From Streptomyces acidiscabies (lineage in GTDB: Bacteria; Actinomycetota; Actinomycetes; Streptomycetales; Streptomycetaceae), in NCBI RefSeq assembly GCF_020010905.1, contig NZ_JAGJBY010000001.1, positions 2,190,001-2,254,000 on the forward strand: DNA of 64,000 nucleotides. Reading direction: 5' to 3'. The notes beneath the pieces are model-generated. The model searched no databases. It worked only from the letters and a program-made list of their open reading frames with translations, and had not been told where the DNA came from. Within the stretch, counting starts at the first letter, position 1. Each line of letters starts with the position of its first letter. Position numbers and translations under genes: made by a program. Below, piece after piece: positions 1 to 8,857 of this stretch.

Positions 1-443
1 GTGAGCGCCTTGCGCTTGGCGTTCGGCGTGACCCGCCCGTCCCAGTACGTACGGTCGTAGTCGTAGACCAGCAACTCGGGGTCGCCGGTGTCCTCAAGCC
101 GTCCCGCTATGGCCTGGAGCGACCCCGGCAGCATCACGTCGTCGCTGTCCAGGAAGATCAGGTACTCGCCCCGCGCCCGCTCCATCCCGGCGTTGCGCGC
201 CCGGCCCAGACCGACGTTCTCGGCGAGCTGTACGGCGATCACGCGCGAGTCGGCCGCCGCGTATTCGGACATGATCTCGCCGCACGAGTCCGGCGACGCG
301 TCATTGACCGCGATGACCTCGAAGTCCCCGTACGCCTGCTCCAGCACGGAGTCGAGGCAGTCACGCAGGTATGCCTCCACGCCGTACGCGGGCACGACGA
401 TGCTGAAACGGGGGGACCGGTCTTCGGAGCCAGTGGCAGTCAT
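1..443 (-). CDS. GT2 family glycosyltransferase, N-terminal part (3' end outside window)
   Basis: The minus-strand reading frame opens at an ATG at 443 and is still open at base 1, so only about 147 codons are visible. The fold is a GT-A family 2 glycosyltransferase: the nucleotide-binding start 'SIVVPAY' is at residues 14-20, 'NDASPDS' at 47-53, and the metal-binding 'LDSDD' at 98-102. In Streptomyces such a domain is often the N-terminal half of a larger protein carrying a CDP-glycerol glycerophosphotransferase domain, but that part is not visible here. The neighbouring glycosyltransferases, flippase and rhamnose genes point to cell-surface glycan or wall teichoic-acid-like polymer synthesis. 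The donor and acceptor sugars cannot be read from the sequence. Confidence 0.85.
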   Translation of the reverse strand, partial: MTATGSEDRSPRFSIVVPAYGVEAYLRDCLDSVLEQAYGDFEVIAVNDASPDSCGEIMSEYAAADSRVIAVQLAENVGLGRARNAGMERARGEYLIFLDSDDVMLPGSLQAIAGRLEDTGDPELLVYDYDRTYWDGRVTPNAKRKAL

Positions 444-569
444 ATGGGGTCAGTAGCTTTCGCGACGGGGGGAGGGGCGAGCCTCGCACTGGAGGACGGG
501 ACCCGGCGGAGTGGGGTTCCACGAGTCCCCGGACATCGGGTGCTTCTTTGCGGTTCTTCGGCCGAGCCG

Positions 570-1466
570 TTACTCGGCCCGGGTCAGCGCGTACCCCAGC
601 AGCCTGCGCACCGCGTCCGAGCGGCGCTGGCGCAGGGCGCCCGGCAGCATCGTCAGCGCGTGCAGCCGCATCGACAGGTGACGGCGCGCGGCCTTGGCGG
701 CCTTGTGCCAGCCGTGCGCGTCCAGATCGTCGGCGACCTCGTTGAAGAACCGCACCGCCTCCCCGAACCGCGACCCGGTCGCCGCCTCCGAGGAGGACAG
801 GGACGCCGAGTGACGGCGGTAGCGGAACGCCGGGGCCGGGTCGACGACGAGGGACTCGCCGCGCCGGATCAGCTCGATGATCAGCGCCAGGTCCTGGATG
901 ACGGAGAGCTCCTCGCGGAACCCGATCGCCTTCACCGCGTCCGCACGCCAGCAGATCGACGGGAAGTACAGCCAGTTCCCGCCCAGCAGATTCGCGGCCA
1001 GCGGCTCGCCGGACAGCACCAGGCGCTTGCCGTCACTGGTCTTCGGCGCGTACAACCGCCGCTTCACCTCGTCGCCGAGCGTCGTCACCGGCTTGCCGTG
1101 CTCGTCGATGACCTCGACGCCGGGCTGGTAGATCGCGGCGCCGGGCTCGGCCTCGATCGCCGCGCGCAGCGTCTCGACGTACGTCGGCATCATCAGGTCG
1201 TCGCTGCCGAGCATCGTGAAATGCGTGGCCTCCACGAGGTCCACGCACTTCTGGAAGTTGCGGGTGATGCCGAGGTTGACCTCGTTGCGCAGATAGCGCA
1301 CCCGCTCGTCGCCGAGGGCGGCGAACCACTCGGGGACGTCCGGCTCGCGGCCGTCGTCGACGACGGTCAGCCGCCAGTCCTTGTCGGTCTGGTCCAGCAC
1401 ACTCTGCACGGCCGCCTGCATCAGGGCGGTGTCGCCGTAGTGCGGCAGCATGATGTCGATGGTCAC
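570..1466 (-). CDS. GT2 family glycosyltransferase
   Basis: This 298-residue family 2 glycosyltransferase starts at a GTG at 1466 that overlaps the stop of the upstream glycosyltransferase by 4 nt (GTGA), which is why this start is chosen over upstream in-frame codons. 'DIMLPHYGD' near the N-terminus and 'VVDDG' near residue 38 form the nucleotide-binding half, and 'LGSDDLM' near residue 87 is the metal-binding DxD-type motif. There are no membrane segments. It is the last gene of a tightly overlapping run DUF2304 - GT2 - GT2, so it is probably translated coupled to them. It most likely adds one sugar to a lipid-linked surface polysaccharide; the sugar specificity is unknown. Confidence 0.85.
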   Translation of the reverse strand: MTIDIMLPHYGDTALMQAAVQSVLDQTDKDWRLTVVDDGREPDVPEWFAALGDERVRYLRNEVNLGITRNFQKCVDLVEATHFTMLGSDDLMMPTYVETLRAAIEAEPGAAIYQPGVEVIDEHGKPVTTLGDEVKRRLYAPKTSDGKRLVLSGEPLAANLLGGNWLYFPSICWRADAVKAIGFREELSVIQDLALIIELIRRGESLVVDPAPAFRYRRHSASLSSSEAATGSRFGEAVRFFNEVADDLDAHGWHKAAKAARRHLSMRLHALTMLPGALRQRRSDAVRRLLGYALTRAE

Positions 1467-2227
1467 GAGGCCTGCTTCTCCAGTGCCTTCTGCTGGGACC
1501 GCTTGCGCGCCGGGCCCAGTGCGGAACGGCGGCTGAACGCCAGCAGCAGGATCATCCCGATCCGGCCCAGGTACATCGTCGCCTTCCACGGCGACTGGCT
1601 CGGCGTGCCGGTGGTGCGCGCCCGCATCGCGACCGGCACCTGCTCGACCTTGTACCCGGCGCGCACCACGGCGATCGTCGACTCGACGGTGTCGCCCAGG
1701 TACTCCACGGGGTACCAGCGCGCGAACGCGTCGATCAGATCGGGCCCGCAGGCCCTGAAGCCCGAGGTCACGTCGGTCAGCTTGGTGCGGGCCATCCGCG
1801 ACAGCCAGAACGCGAGGACGAGCATCGCCCAGCGGCGCGGCCCGCGCGCCTCGTACTCGCCGGTCCCGGCGAACCGGGCGCCCATCACGAGGTCGGCGCC
1901 CGCGTCCAGGCGCGCGATCAGCTCCGGGACGTTGCGCGGGTCGTGCTGGCCGTCCGCGTCGACCTGGATGGCGATGTCGTAGCCCCGGTCGTGCGCGAAC
2001 TTGTAGCCGGCGCGCATCGCGCCGCCCACGCCGAGGTTGTACGGCAGCTTCATGACCGTCGCTCCGGCGGCGCCCGCCACCTTCGCGGTCTCGTCGCCCG
2101 AGCCGTCGTCGACCACCAGGATGTCGACCCCCGGCAGCGTCGCGTAGACCTCCTTGACGACGTCGGCGACGCCCTCGGATTCGTTCCACGCGGGCATGAT
2201 GATCAAGACGCGCTTGCCGTCGATCAC
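1463..2227 (-). CDS. GT2 glycosyltransferase, dolichyl-phosphate mannose synthase-like
   Basis: This is a 254-residue protein starting at a GTG at 2227, which overlaps the stop of the DUF2304 gene by 4 nt. Motifs are 'IIMPAWNE' (9-16), 'VVDDGSGDET' (38-47) and 'QVDADGQHDP' (88-97), the DPM/DPG-synthase signature of enzymes that charge a polyprenyl phosphate with a sugar. The C-terminal stretch 'LGRIGMILLLAFS' is mildly hydrophobic and may touch the membrane. The adjacent DUF2304 membrane protein is a common companion of this enzyme type, which suggests the pair makes a polyprenyl-phosphate sugar for an outward-facing transferase. The sugar is not predictable. Confidence 0.85.
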   Translation of the reverse strand: MIDGKRVLIIMPAWNESEGVADVVKEVYATLPGVDILVVDDGSGDETAKVAGAAGATVMKLPYNLGVGGAMRAGYKFAHDRGYDIAIQVDADGQHDPRNVPELIARLDAGADLVMGARFAGTGEYEARGPRRWAMLVLAFWLSRMARTKLTDVTSGFRACGPDLIDAFARWYPVEYLGDTVESTIAVVRAGYKVEQVPVAMRARTTGTPSQSPWKATMYLGRIGMILLLAFSRRSALGPARKRSQQKALEKQAS

Positions 2228-2619
2228 TTGAGCCTCCCCGAGTCCCCCGAGGCGACGGTCGCATCGCCCTCGGACAGTTGTTGGCGCAGTTCCTGGACGT
2301 CGACGCGCAGCAGCGCGACCTCCTCGGAGAGCGTCCGCCCCTCTTCTTCGAGGTGCCCGACCTCCCAGCTGAGCTGGAGGCAGACGATGAAGAGGAAGGC
2401 GACGCTGAGGAAGAGGATCAGGCTCACACCCGAGCGGACCCCGACGTTCCGCGCCACCCAGTCCAGACCGGAGGGGAAGAAGCCGAGCGGGATGATCACC
2501 ATGCCGGTGAACACCCACAGGAACGCGTACTTCTCCTTGAGCTTGCGGCGGCGCAGGAGTTCCACGATGCAGAGCACCAGGAAGACGCCGGTGACCGACG
2601 TCAGCATCCACAGTTGCAT
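2224..2619 (-). CDS. DUF2304 domain small membrane protein
   Basis: This 131-residue protein has three hydrophobic segments (about residues 2-20, 33-50 and 62-82) followed by a leucine/glutamate-rich coiled coil (about 85-118) and a short polar tail. That arrangement is typical of DUF2304 proteins, which regularly sit beside polyprenyl-phosphate glycosyltransferases. The ATG at 2619 is the first gene of the overlapping three-gene minus-strand run. Upstream, between 2620 and 2737, a hexamer reading TAGACA on the minus strand lies a few bases before the coding region and could be a -10 element, but this is weak. Its molecular function is not established; an accessory or scaffold role for the adjacent glycosyltransferase is inferred. 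Confidence 0.75.
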   Translation of the reverse strand: MQLWMLTSVTGVFLVLCIVELLRRRKLKEKYAFLWVFTGMVIIPLGFFPSGLDWVARNVGVRSGVSLILFLSVAFLFIVCLQLSWEVGHLEEEGRTLSEEVALLRVDVQELRQQLSEGDATVASGDSGRLK

Positions 2620-2737
2620 GGCTAGAGGGCCTGTCTACTCTTCCGGAAGGTGGACGGCCACAGAAGGGGACCGTCGGACTGTGATCCACTGCCCGTCACG
2701 GTGACTACCCAGAGTGAGGGGAAGATGGTCACTCTCG

Positions 2738-4003
2738 TCAGTGCGGCGAACGGTAGCCTACACGAGCTCGAACAACGAGTGACATGAAGGCGACGACGGC
2801 GAAAGACCCCGCCGCATAAGCCACCTCCACCCGCGTCCGCAGCTCCAGCGAGCTGAACGTGACCGCCAGCAGCACCGCCGTGCCGACCACCCACGCCAGC
2901 AGCTGCTTGCGCGCGCCCCCGCTCGTCAGCAGGGCCTGGCCGAGCACCATCGCGAGCATGTACAGGGTCGTCCCGAGCGACAGCCACGCGAAGTCGACGG
3001 CCGTCAGCACGTCCGGCGCCCCGAACAGCGCGGGCAGCAGCGCCGGGCCCAGCGCGGTCGCGCCGATCCCGCCCGCGACCCCGAGGCCGCCGGTGATCGT
3101 CGCCGCCCGCAGCAGGAGCCGCCGGTAGCCCGCCCAGTCCTGCTCCGCCGCCGCCGAGGAGAGCCCGGCCAGCAGCGACACCTGGAACGCCCCGAACACG
3201 AACAGCGGGACGCGGGCCACCACCAGCGCCGACAGCAGGGCCGCGACCAGGGCGTCGTCGTTCGTGGAGATCAGCTTGGTGCTGATCACCGCGATGTTCA
3301 CGAGGAGTTGGGCCAGCAGCGTCGAGCCGACCAGCAGGCCCAGGTGCTCGATCAGGTCCCGCCAGTGCGCCGGGGTGCCGTGGTGGCTGCCGCTCAGCAC
3401 CGGCTTGATCGTCAGCAGCACGGCGATCAGCGGGGCGACCGTGAGGACGGCCGCGAACGCGAACACCGACTTCACACCGGCCACCGCGAGGATCCCCGGC
3501 AGGATGATCCGCAGCGCCCCGTCCAGGCCGAGCTGGGTGCCGTACGCCTGGAAGCGGCCCAGGCCCGCGAGGACGCCGCGCGTGACGTACGCGATCGCGA
3601 GCGCCGCGAACGCGCCGCCCAGCGCCAGGACGAGAGCTTCGTCGCCGTGGAAGAAGACGTCCGCGACCTTCGCCGAGAACACCGCGAGCGGCACCAGCAC
3701 CAGGGCGAGCAGCCCCAGCGACAGCGCGGCGCCGCGCCGCAGCACCGGTGCCACGCCGTCGCCGTGCACGACACGGGACGCCACGAGGCGGGTGATCTCC
3801 TGCTCGACCGGGAAGAACAGGCCGAGCCCGATCGACGACACGACCGTCCACAGCACGGAGAAACTCGCCATGTCGTCGACGTCGAGCGTGTGCCCGGCCG
3901 CCGCGAGATGCACGTAGCTGGCGATGCCGAGCAGCGCCGTCCCCGCCCCGACGAACGCCGTTCCCGTCGGCAGGGCGGTGGTGATCCGGTCCAGCAGACT
4001 CAC
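2738..4003 (-). CDS. polysaccharide flippase-like integral membrane protein (MATE/Wzx type)
   Basis: This 421-residue, strongly hydrophobic protein carries about 12 membrane-spanning stretches along its whole length, with basic loops such as 'RVSLLDR' at the start and 'RARVGYRSPH' at the end. Length and topology fit the polysaccharide transporter branch of the MOP superfamily, which flips undecaprenyl-linked oligosaccharides. The start is the GTG at 4003, overlapping the rfbD stop by 4 nt; upstream in-frame codons would lie inside rfbD. Its position directly behind rfbD and rfbB indicates that the flipped glycan contains rhamnose. Substrate and direction are inferred from context only. Confidence 0.75.
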   Translation of the reverse strand: MSLLDRITTALPTGTAFVGAGTALLGIASYVHLAAAGHTLDVDDMASFSVLWTVVSSIGLGLFFPVEQEITRLVASRVVHGDGVAPVLRRGAALSLGLLALVLVPLAVFSAKVADVFFHGDEALVLALGGAFAALAIAYVTRGVLAGLGRFQAYGTQLGLDGALRIILPGILAVAGVKSVFAFAAVLTVAPLIAVLLTIKPVLSGSHHGTPAHWRDLIEHLGLLVGSTLLAQLLVNIAVISTKLISTNDDALVAALLSALVVARVPLFVFGAFQVSLLAGLSSAAAEQDWAGYRRLLLRAATITGGLGVAGGIGATALGPALLPALFGAPDVLTAVDFAWLSLGTTLYMLAMVLGQALLTSGGARKQLLAWVVGTAVLLAVTFSSLELRTRVEVAYAAGSFAVVAFMSLVVRARVGYRSPH

Positions 4004-4839
4004 GCGAGCACCTTCAGCGCCTGGGCCAACTGGTCCTTCCAGTGCGGCTGTCGGGCGATCCCGACGGCGTCCCACCGGTCGTGCGCGAGGACGCTGTACG
4101 ACGGCCTGCGGGCCGGCCGGACGAACTTCTCGGACGTCGTCGACCGTACGCGCTCCGGGTCCAGGCCCGACAGCTCGTACGCGGCACGCGCCAGGTCGAA
4201 CCAGGTCGCCGTGCCGGACGCGGTGCCGTGGTAGACGCCGGCCGGAGCCTGGCTCTCGCCCAGCGCCGCGATCTGCTCGGCCAGGGCCACCGTCCACGTC
4301 GGCTGGCCGCGCTGGTCGTCCACGACCTCGACCGTGTCCCGGGACTCGGCGAGCTTCAGCATCGTCGAGACGAAGTTGCGGCCGTGGGCGCCGTACAGCC
4401 ACGCGGTCCGCACGACGTATCCGGAATCCGGCAGCAGCATCTTCACGGCATCCTCACCCACCAGCTTGCCGCGCCCGTAGGCGTTGAGCGGGGCGGTGGG
4501 GGAGTCGTGGCGGTAGGGCTCGGTGGCGTCGCCGGGGAAGACGTAGTCCGTGGAGACCTGGATGAGCCTGGTGCGGCCGGGCACGCAGGCCTCGGCCAGG
4601 ACGCGTACGGCTTCGCCGTTCACGCGGGTCGCGGCGGCCTCGTCCGTCTCGGCGCCGTCCACGTCCGTCCACGCCGCCGCGTTGACCACCACGTCGTGGC
4701 CCTCGACGGCCGCGCGGACCGCCGCCGGGTCGGTGATGTCCAGGTCCGCGCGGGTCAGCGCGGTGACCTCGCCCTTCAGGGTGGCGACGAGGTCCCGGCC
4801 GAGCATCCCGCCCGCGCCGGTGATCAGCCAGCGCGTCAT
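4000..4839 (-). CDS. rfbD: dTDP-4-dehydrorhamnose reductase
   Basis: The 279-residue product catalyses the last step of dTDP-L-rhamnose synthesis, the NAD(P)H reduction of dTDP-4-keto-L-rhamnose. It is an extended short-chain dehydrogenase: 'ITGAGGMLG' (6-14) is the dinucleotide-binding loop, 'STDYVF' (96-101) the conserved strand, and Y121-x3-K125 the catalytic pair. Length is normal for RmlD. The ATG at 4839 overlaps the rfbB stop by 4 nt, and its own stop overlaps the flippase start by 4 nt, so rfbB-rfbD-flippase form one translationally coupled operon. Together with rfbA and rfbC across the divergent promoter, the rhamnose pathway is complete. Confidence 0.95.
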   Translation of the reverse strand: MTRWLITGAGGMLGRDLVATLKGEVTALTRADLDITDPAAVRAAVEGHDVVVNAAAWTDVDGAETDEAAATRVNGEAVRVLAEACVPGRTRLIQVSTDYVFPGDATEPYRHDSPTAPLNAYGRGKLVGEDAVKMLLPDSGYVVRTAWLYGAHGRNFVSTMLKLAESRDTVEVVDDQRGQPTWTVALAEQIAALGESQAPAGVYHGTASGTATWFDLARAAYELSGLDPERVRSTTSEKFVRPARRPSYSVLAHDRWDAVGIARQPHWKDQLAQALKVLA

Positions 4840-5825
4840 GCCGGAAGCGCCGCCTTCGCCTTGAGCGGCTCCCACCAGGCGCGGTTGTCGCGGTACCACT
4901 GGACGGTCGAGGCGAGACCCTGCTCGAAGGTCACCAGCGGCTCGTAGCCCAGCTCGCTGCGGATCTTCTCGATCGACAGGGAGTAGCGCAGGTCGTGGCC
5001 CTTGCGGTCCTCGACGTGCTCGACCATGTCCCAGCCCGCGCCGCAGGCGTCCAGGAGGAGACCGGTCAGCTCCTTGTTGGTCACCTCGGTGCCGCCGCCG
5101 ATGTGGTAGACCTCACCCGGCCGGCCGCCGCGCAGGACCATCTCGATGCCCCGGCAGTGGTCGGAGACGTGCAGCCAGTCCCGGATGTTCAGGCCCTCGC
5201 CGTACAGCGGGACCTTCTTGCCGTCCAGCAGGTTCGTCGTGAACAGCGGGATCATCTTCTCCGGGAAGTGGTACTGCCCGTAGTTGTTCGAGCACCGGGT
5301 GACGACGACGTCCATGCCGTGCGTGCGGTGGTAGGACAGGGCCAGCAGGTCGGAGCCCGCCTTCGACGCCGAGTACGGCGAGTTCGGGGCCAGCGGCCAG
5401 TCCTCGGTCCAGGAGCCCTCGCTGATCGAGCCGTACACCTCGTCGGTGGAGACGTGCACGAAGCGGGCCACGCCGTGCCGCTTGGCGGCGTCCAGCAGGA
5501 CCTGCGTGCCCAGCACGTTCGTCGTGACGAACGGGGAGGCGTCCGCGATCGAGCGGTCCACGTGGGACTCGGCCGCGAAGTGCACGACCGCGTCCTGGCC
5601 GCGCATCACGTCGTCGACCGTGGCGTAGTCCCGGATGTCGCCGTGGACGAACGTGTAGCCCGCCTCGTCCGCGACCGGGGCCAGGTTCTCCTGGTTGCCG
5701 GAGTAGGTCAGGTTGTCCAGGACCGTGACCTGCGCGCCCTCACCTGAGGGCAGCTCGTTGGAAAGCAGGGCCCGCACGAACTGCGAGCCGATGAAGCCGG
5801 CGCCGCCGGTGACAAGAATCCTCAT
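4836..5825 (-). CDS. rfbB: dTDP-glucose 4,6-dehydratase
   Basis: This 329-residue extended SDR enzyme converts dTDP-glucose to dTDP-4-keto-6-deoxyglucose. Visible signatures are 'GGAGFIG' (7-13), 'STDEVYG' (126-132, with the family's catalytic Asp-Glu) and Y151-x3-K155. The start is set at the ATG at 5825, because the canonical N-terminus 'MRILVTGG' begins there and because a TAGAAT -10 box at 5836-5841 would start transcription only a few bases upstream. An alternative in-frame ATG at 5837 lies inside that box. It is the first gene of the minus-strand operon rfbB-rfbD-flippase. Confidence 0.95.
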   Translation of the reverse strand: MRILVTGGAGFIGSQFVRALLSNELPSGEGAQVTVLDNLTYSGNQENLAPVADEAGYTFVHGDIRDYATVDDVMRGQDAVVHFAAESHVDRSIADASPFVTTNVLGTQVLLDAAKRHGVARFVHVSTDEVYGSISEGSWTEDWPLAPNSPYSASKAGSDLLALSYHRTHGMDVVVTRCSNNYGQYHFPEKMIPLFTTNLLDGKKVPLYGEGLNIRDWLHVSDHCRGIEMVLRGGRPGEVYHIGGGTEVTNKELTGLLLDACGAGWDMVEHVEDRKGHDLRYSLSIEKIRSELGYEPLVTFEQGLASTVQWYRDNRAWWEPLKAKAALPA

Positions 5826-5835
5826 AAGAACCCGC

Positions 5836-5841
5836 ATTCTA
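5836..5841 (-). promoter_or_regulatory. -10 element for rfbB, near-leaderless
   Basis: Read on the minus strand this is TAGAAT, a good match to the Streptomyces vegetative -10 consensus TAGRRT. Initiation about 7 nt downstream would fall near 5829, giving a 5' leader of only about 4 nt before the rfbB ATG at 5825. No convincing -35 hexamer is visible at 17-19 nt. Confidence 0.5.
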
Positions 5842-5961
5842 GGCCGTGGGGGTCGGGCGCTGTTCCACGGCTGTTGGCATCGTGTTTGTTGTGCGCACTG
5901 TGCCCGATGAGGCCACCGCCGGGACAATCGGGGGTCCCCACCTGCCGTAGGGTGCTTGTCC

Positions 5962-6831
5962 ATGCGTGGAATCCTGCTCGCCGGTGGTACCGGTTCCCGA
6001 CTGTGGCCGATCACCCGTGCGGTGTCGAAACAGCTCATGCCGGTCTTCGACAAGCCGATGATCTACTACCCGCTGACCACCCTCGTGCTGGCCGGCCTGC
6101 GGGACATCCTGATCATCACCGGCCCCGACGAACGACCCCAGTTCGAGCGGCTCCTCGGCGACGGCTCCGACTGGGGCCTCAACATCGAGTTCGCCACGCA
6201 GGAGAAGCCGAACGGCATCGCCGAGGCGTTCCTCATCGCCGAGGACTTCATCGGTGACGAGTCCGTCGCGCTCATCCTCGGCGACAACATCTTCCACGGC
6301 GTCGGCCTCGACCGGCAGCTCGTGCGCTACGCCGAGCCCGAGGGCGGCGTCGTCTTCGCGCACGCCGTCTCCGACCCGACCGCGTACGGCGTCGTCGACT
6401 TCGACGAGGACGGCCGCGCCCGCTCCATCGAGGAGAAGCCGGAGCGGCCGAAGTCCCGGTACGCCGTCCCCGGGCTCTACTTCTACGACAGCCGCGTCGT
6501 CGAGATCGCCAAGGGGCTCGCGCCCAGCGCGCGCGGCGAGCTGGAGATCACCGACGTCAACAAGTACTACCTCGACCGGGGCGAACTCCAGGTCTCCGTC
6601 CTCGACCGGGGCACCGTCTGGCTCGACACCGGCACCTTCCAGTCCCTCGTCCAGGCCTCCGAGTTCGTCCGCGTCGTCGAGGAACGCCAGGGCATGAAGA
6701 TCGGCTGCATCGAGGAGGCCGTCTGGCGGGCCGGGTTCATCGACGACAACCAGCTGCGCTCCCTCGCCGAGCCGCTGCTCAAGAGCGGGTACGGCGACTA
6801 CCTGCTCGACCTGCTCACGTACGAAGCCTGA
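5962..6831 (+). CDS. rfbA: glucose-1-phosphate thymidylyltransferase
   Basis: This 289-residue nucleotidyltransferase activates glucose-1-phosphate with dTTP, the first step of the dTDP-rhamnose pathway. The signature '[11 protein letters not shown]' is at residues 6-16, with '[15 protein letters not shown]' following at 23-37, and length is standard for RmlA. The ATG at 5962 is chosen because the protein starts canonically there. A TAGGGT hexamer at 5948-5953 places the transcription start within 1-2 nt of the ATG, and no Shine-Dalgarno sequence is present, so the gene is probably leaderless. It is divergent from rfbB across 136 bp and followed 18 nt later by rfbC. Confidence 0.95.
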   Translation: MRGILLAGGTGSRLWPITRAVSKQLMPVFDKPMIYYPLTTLVLAGLRDILIITGPDERPQFERLLGDGSDWGLNIEFATQEKPNGIAEAFLIAEDFIGDESVALILGDNIFHGVGLDRQLVRYAEPEGGVVFAHAVSDPTAYGVVDFDEDGRARSIEEKPERPKSRYAVPGLYFYDSRVVEIAKGLAPSARGELEITDVNKYYLDRGELQVSVLDRGTVWLDTGTFQSLVQASEFVRVVEERQGMKIGCIEEAVWRAGFIDDNQLRSLAEPLLKSGYGDYLLDLLTYEA

Positions 6832-6849
6832 GAGAAGGACCCTGTTTCC

Positions 6850-7455
6850 ATGAAGGTCAACCCGCTTTCCATCGAGGGCGCCTGGGAGTTCGTACCGCAG
6901 CAGTTCGGCGACGCCCGGGGCATGTTCATGGAGCTGTACAAGGCCGAAGCGCTGGAGGAGGCGGTCGGCCACGCCCTCGACCTGCGGCAGGCCAACCTCT
7001 CCGTCTCGGCGGCCGGAGTCGTGCGCGGCATCCACTTCGCGGACGTGCCGCCGAGCCAGGCGAAGTACGTGACGTGCGTGAAGGGCGCGGTCCTCGACGT
7101 CATCGTCGACATCCGCGTCGGCTCCCCGACGTTCGGCAAGTGGGAGGCGATGCGCCTCGACGACGAGACCCGCAACGCCGTCTACATCTCGGAGGGCCTG
7201 GGCCACGGCTTCTGCGCCCTCACCGAGGGGGCGACGGTCACGTACCTGTGCTCCGAGGGCTACGCACCGCAGCGGGAACGGGGCCTGCACCCGCTGGACG
7301 CGGAACTCGGCGTGGAGTGGCCGGTGCCGGGCGAGCCGGAACTGTCGGCGAAGGACGCGGAGGCTCCGACGCTGGCGGAGGCGAAGGAGCTGGGGATCCT
7401 GCCGAGGTACGAGGACTGCGTGGCGTACAGGCGTTCACTGGCTTCCGCACTCTGA
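6850..7455 (+). CDS. rfbC: dTDP-4-dehydrorhamnose 3,5-epimerase family protein
   Basis: This 201-residue cupin-fold protein epimerises dTDP-4-keto-6-deoxyglucose at C3/C5 in the rhamnose pathway. The catalytic-His region 'VVRGIHFAD' is at residues 57-65 (His 62), and 'GLGHGFCAL' near residue 117 matches the family's second conserved block. It starts with an ATG preceded by AGAGAAGGA, a good ribosome binding site, 18 nt after the rfbA stop, so rfbA-rfbC form an operon. Some rfbC-like proteins are 3-epimerases only, but with rfbA, rfbB and rfbD adjacent the 3,5-epimerase role is the simplest reading. Confidence 0.9.
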   Translation: MKVNPLSIEGAWEFVPQQFGDARGMFMELYKAEALEEAVGHALDLRQANLSVSAAGVVRGIHFADVPPSQAKYVTCVKGAVLDVIVDIRVGSPTFGKWEAMRLDDETRNAVYISEGLGHGFCALTEGATVTYLCSEGYAPQRERGLHPLDAELGVEWPVPGEPELSAKDAEAPTLAEAKELGILPRYEDCVAYRRSLASAL

Positions 7456-7523
7456 AACAACCGCGCACCACCCCAATCTCCTCACGTACATTGCGAATCC
7501 CAGACGCACGTGAGGACACGCAG

Positions 7524-8654
7524 GTGACAGCGGCAAGGCAGCGGGTAACAGACGCACGCAGGATCGTCGTAAAGGTCGGTTCCTCCTCACTCACCACCGC
7601 CTCCGGCGGCCTCGACGCCGACAGAGTCGATGCCCTGGTCGACGCCCTTGCAAAGAACCGCAGCGGCGGCGAGAAGGAGATCGTCCTGGTCTCCTCCGGC
7701 GCAATCGCAGCGGGCCTCGCCCCCCTGGGATTGCGCCGCCGCCCCAAGGACCTCGCCCGCCAGCAAGCGGCAGCCAGCGTCGGCCAGGGCCTCCTCGTCG
7801 CCCGCTACACCGCCTCCTTCGCCCGCCACGGCGTAAGAGTCGGCCAGATCCTCCTCACCAGCGACGACATGAGCCGCCGAGCCCACCACCGCAACGCGTC
7901 CCGCACCCTGGACAAGCTGCTGGCGATGGGCGCGTTCCCGATCGTCAACGAGAACGACACGGTCGCCACGGACGAGATCCGCTTCGGCGACAACGACAGG
8001 CTCGCGGCCCTGGTAGCCCACCTGGTCCACGCCGACCTCCTCGTCCTCCTCTCGGACGTGGACGGCGTGTACGACGGCGACCCCGGCAAACCGGGCACGT
8101 CGAGGATCGCGGAGGTCCACGGCCCGGCGGACCTCGCACACGTGGAGATCGGCAGCACAGGCAAGGCGGGCGTCGGCACGGGCGGCATGGTCACGAAGGT
8201 CGAGGCGGCCAGAATCGCCGCCGCGGCCGGCATCCCGGTCGTCCTGACCAGCGCGGTCTTCGCCGCGGAGGCACTCACCGGCGGCGACACGGGCACGTAC
8301 TTCCACCCCGCCGGCAAGCGCTCGGCGGACCGCCTGCTCTGGCTCCAGCACGCCTCGACCCCCCAGGGCTCGCTGACCCTGGACGACGGCGCGGTCAAGG
8401 CCGTCGTGGAGCGCCGCACCTCGCTCCTCCCGGCGGGCATCGCGGCGGTGGAGGGCGACTTCAGCGCCGGGGACCCGGTCGAGCTGCGGGACGCGAGCGG
8501 GCGGGCCGTGGCGCGGGGGCTGGTCAACTTCGACGCGAAGGAGATCCCGCAGCTGCTGGGCAGGTCGACGCGGGAGCTGGCGCGGGAGCTGGGCGCGGCG
8601 TACGAGCGGGAGGTCGTGCACCGGGACGACCTGGTGGTGCTGGCCCCGTCCTGA
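7524..8654 (+). CDS. proB: glutamate 5-kinase
   Basis: This 376-residue enzyme phosphorylates glutamate to gamma-glutamyl phosphate, the first step of proline synthesis. The amino-acid kinase domain starts with 'KVGSSSLT' (17-24) and contains 'VNENDTVATDEIRFGDND', the glutamate-binding block. A C-terminal PUA domain (about 285-370) is present, as in the full-length bacterial form. The GTG at 7524 is chosen because it gives the standard N-terminus; the frame stays open upstream into rfbC. A TACATT hexamer at 7487-7492 could be its -10 element. proA follows after one small gene, so both proline steps are present locally. Confidence 0.95.
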   Translation: MTAARQRVTDARRIVVKVGSSSLTTASGGLDADRVDALVDALAKNRSGGEKEIVLVSSGAIAAGLAPLGLRRRPKDLARQQAAASVGQGLLVARYTASFARHGVRVGQILLTSDDMSRRAHHRNASRTLDKLLAMGAFPIVNENDTVATDEIRFGDNDRLAALVAHLVHADLLVLLSDVDGVYDGDPGKPGTSRIAEVHGPADLAHVEIGSTGKAGVGTGGMVTKVEAARIAAAAGIPVVLTSAVFAAEALTGGDTGTYFHPAGKRSADRLLWLQHASTPQGSLTLDDGAVKAVVERRTSLLPAGIAAVEGDFSAGDPVELRDASGRAVARGLVNFDAKEIPQLLGRSTRELARELGAAYEREVVHRDDLVVLAPS

Positions 8655-8668
8655 GAGGTGTGCCGGGC

Positions 8669-8710
8669 GGGAACAGGGGCACAGGAGACGGGAACAAGGG
8701 CACGGGAGAG
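8669..8710. repeat. 21-bp tandem duplication after proB
   Basis: Two adjacent 21-bp units (8669-8689 and 8690-8710) each begin GGGAACA and differ at a few positions. They lie in the 203-bp proB-to-8858 gap. No function is evident. Confidence 0.5.
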
Positions 8711-8857
8711 CCGTCCGACCGTCGTCTTGTCGTACGAGCGTCATGGCATCCGTTCGAACGGCTCCCGTACCGCCGGGGGACGTTCCGTGAAAGTGGCCCG
8801 CGGACGGCGGCGGCCTGCTCAACTGTGTTCCAGGTGCAAGCTGTCAAGGAGGCCGTC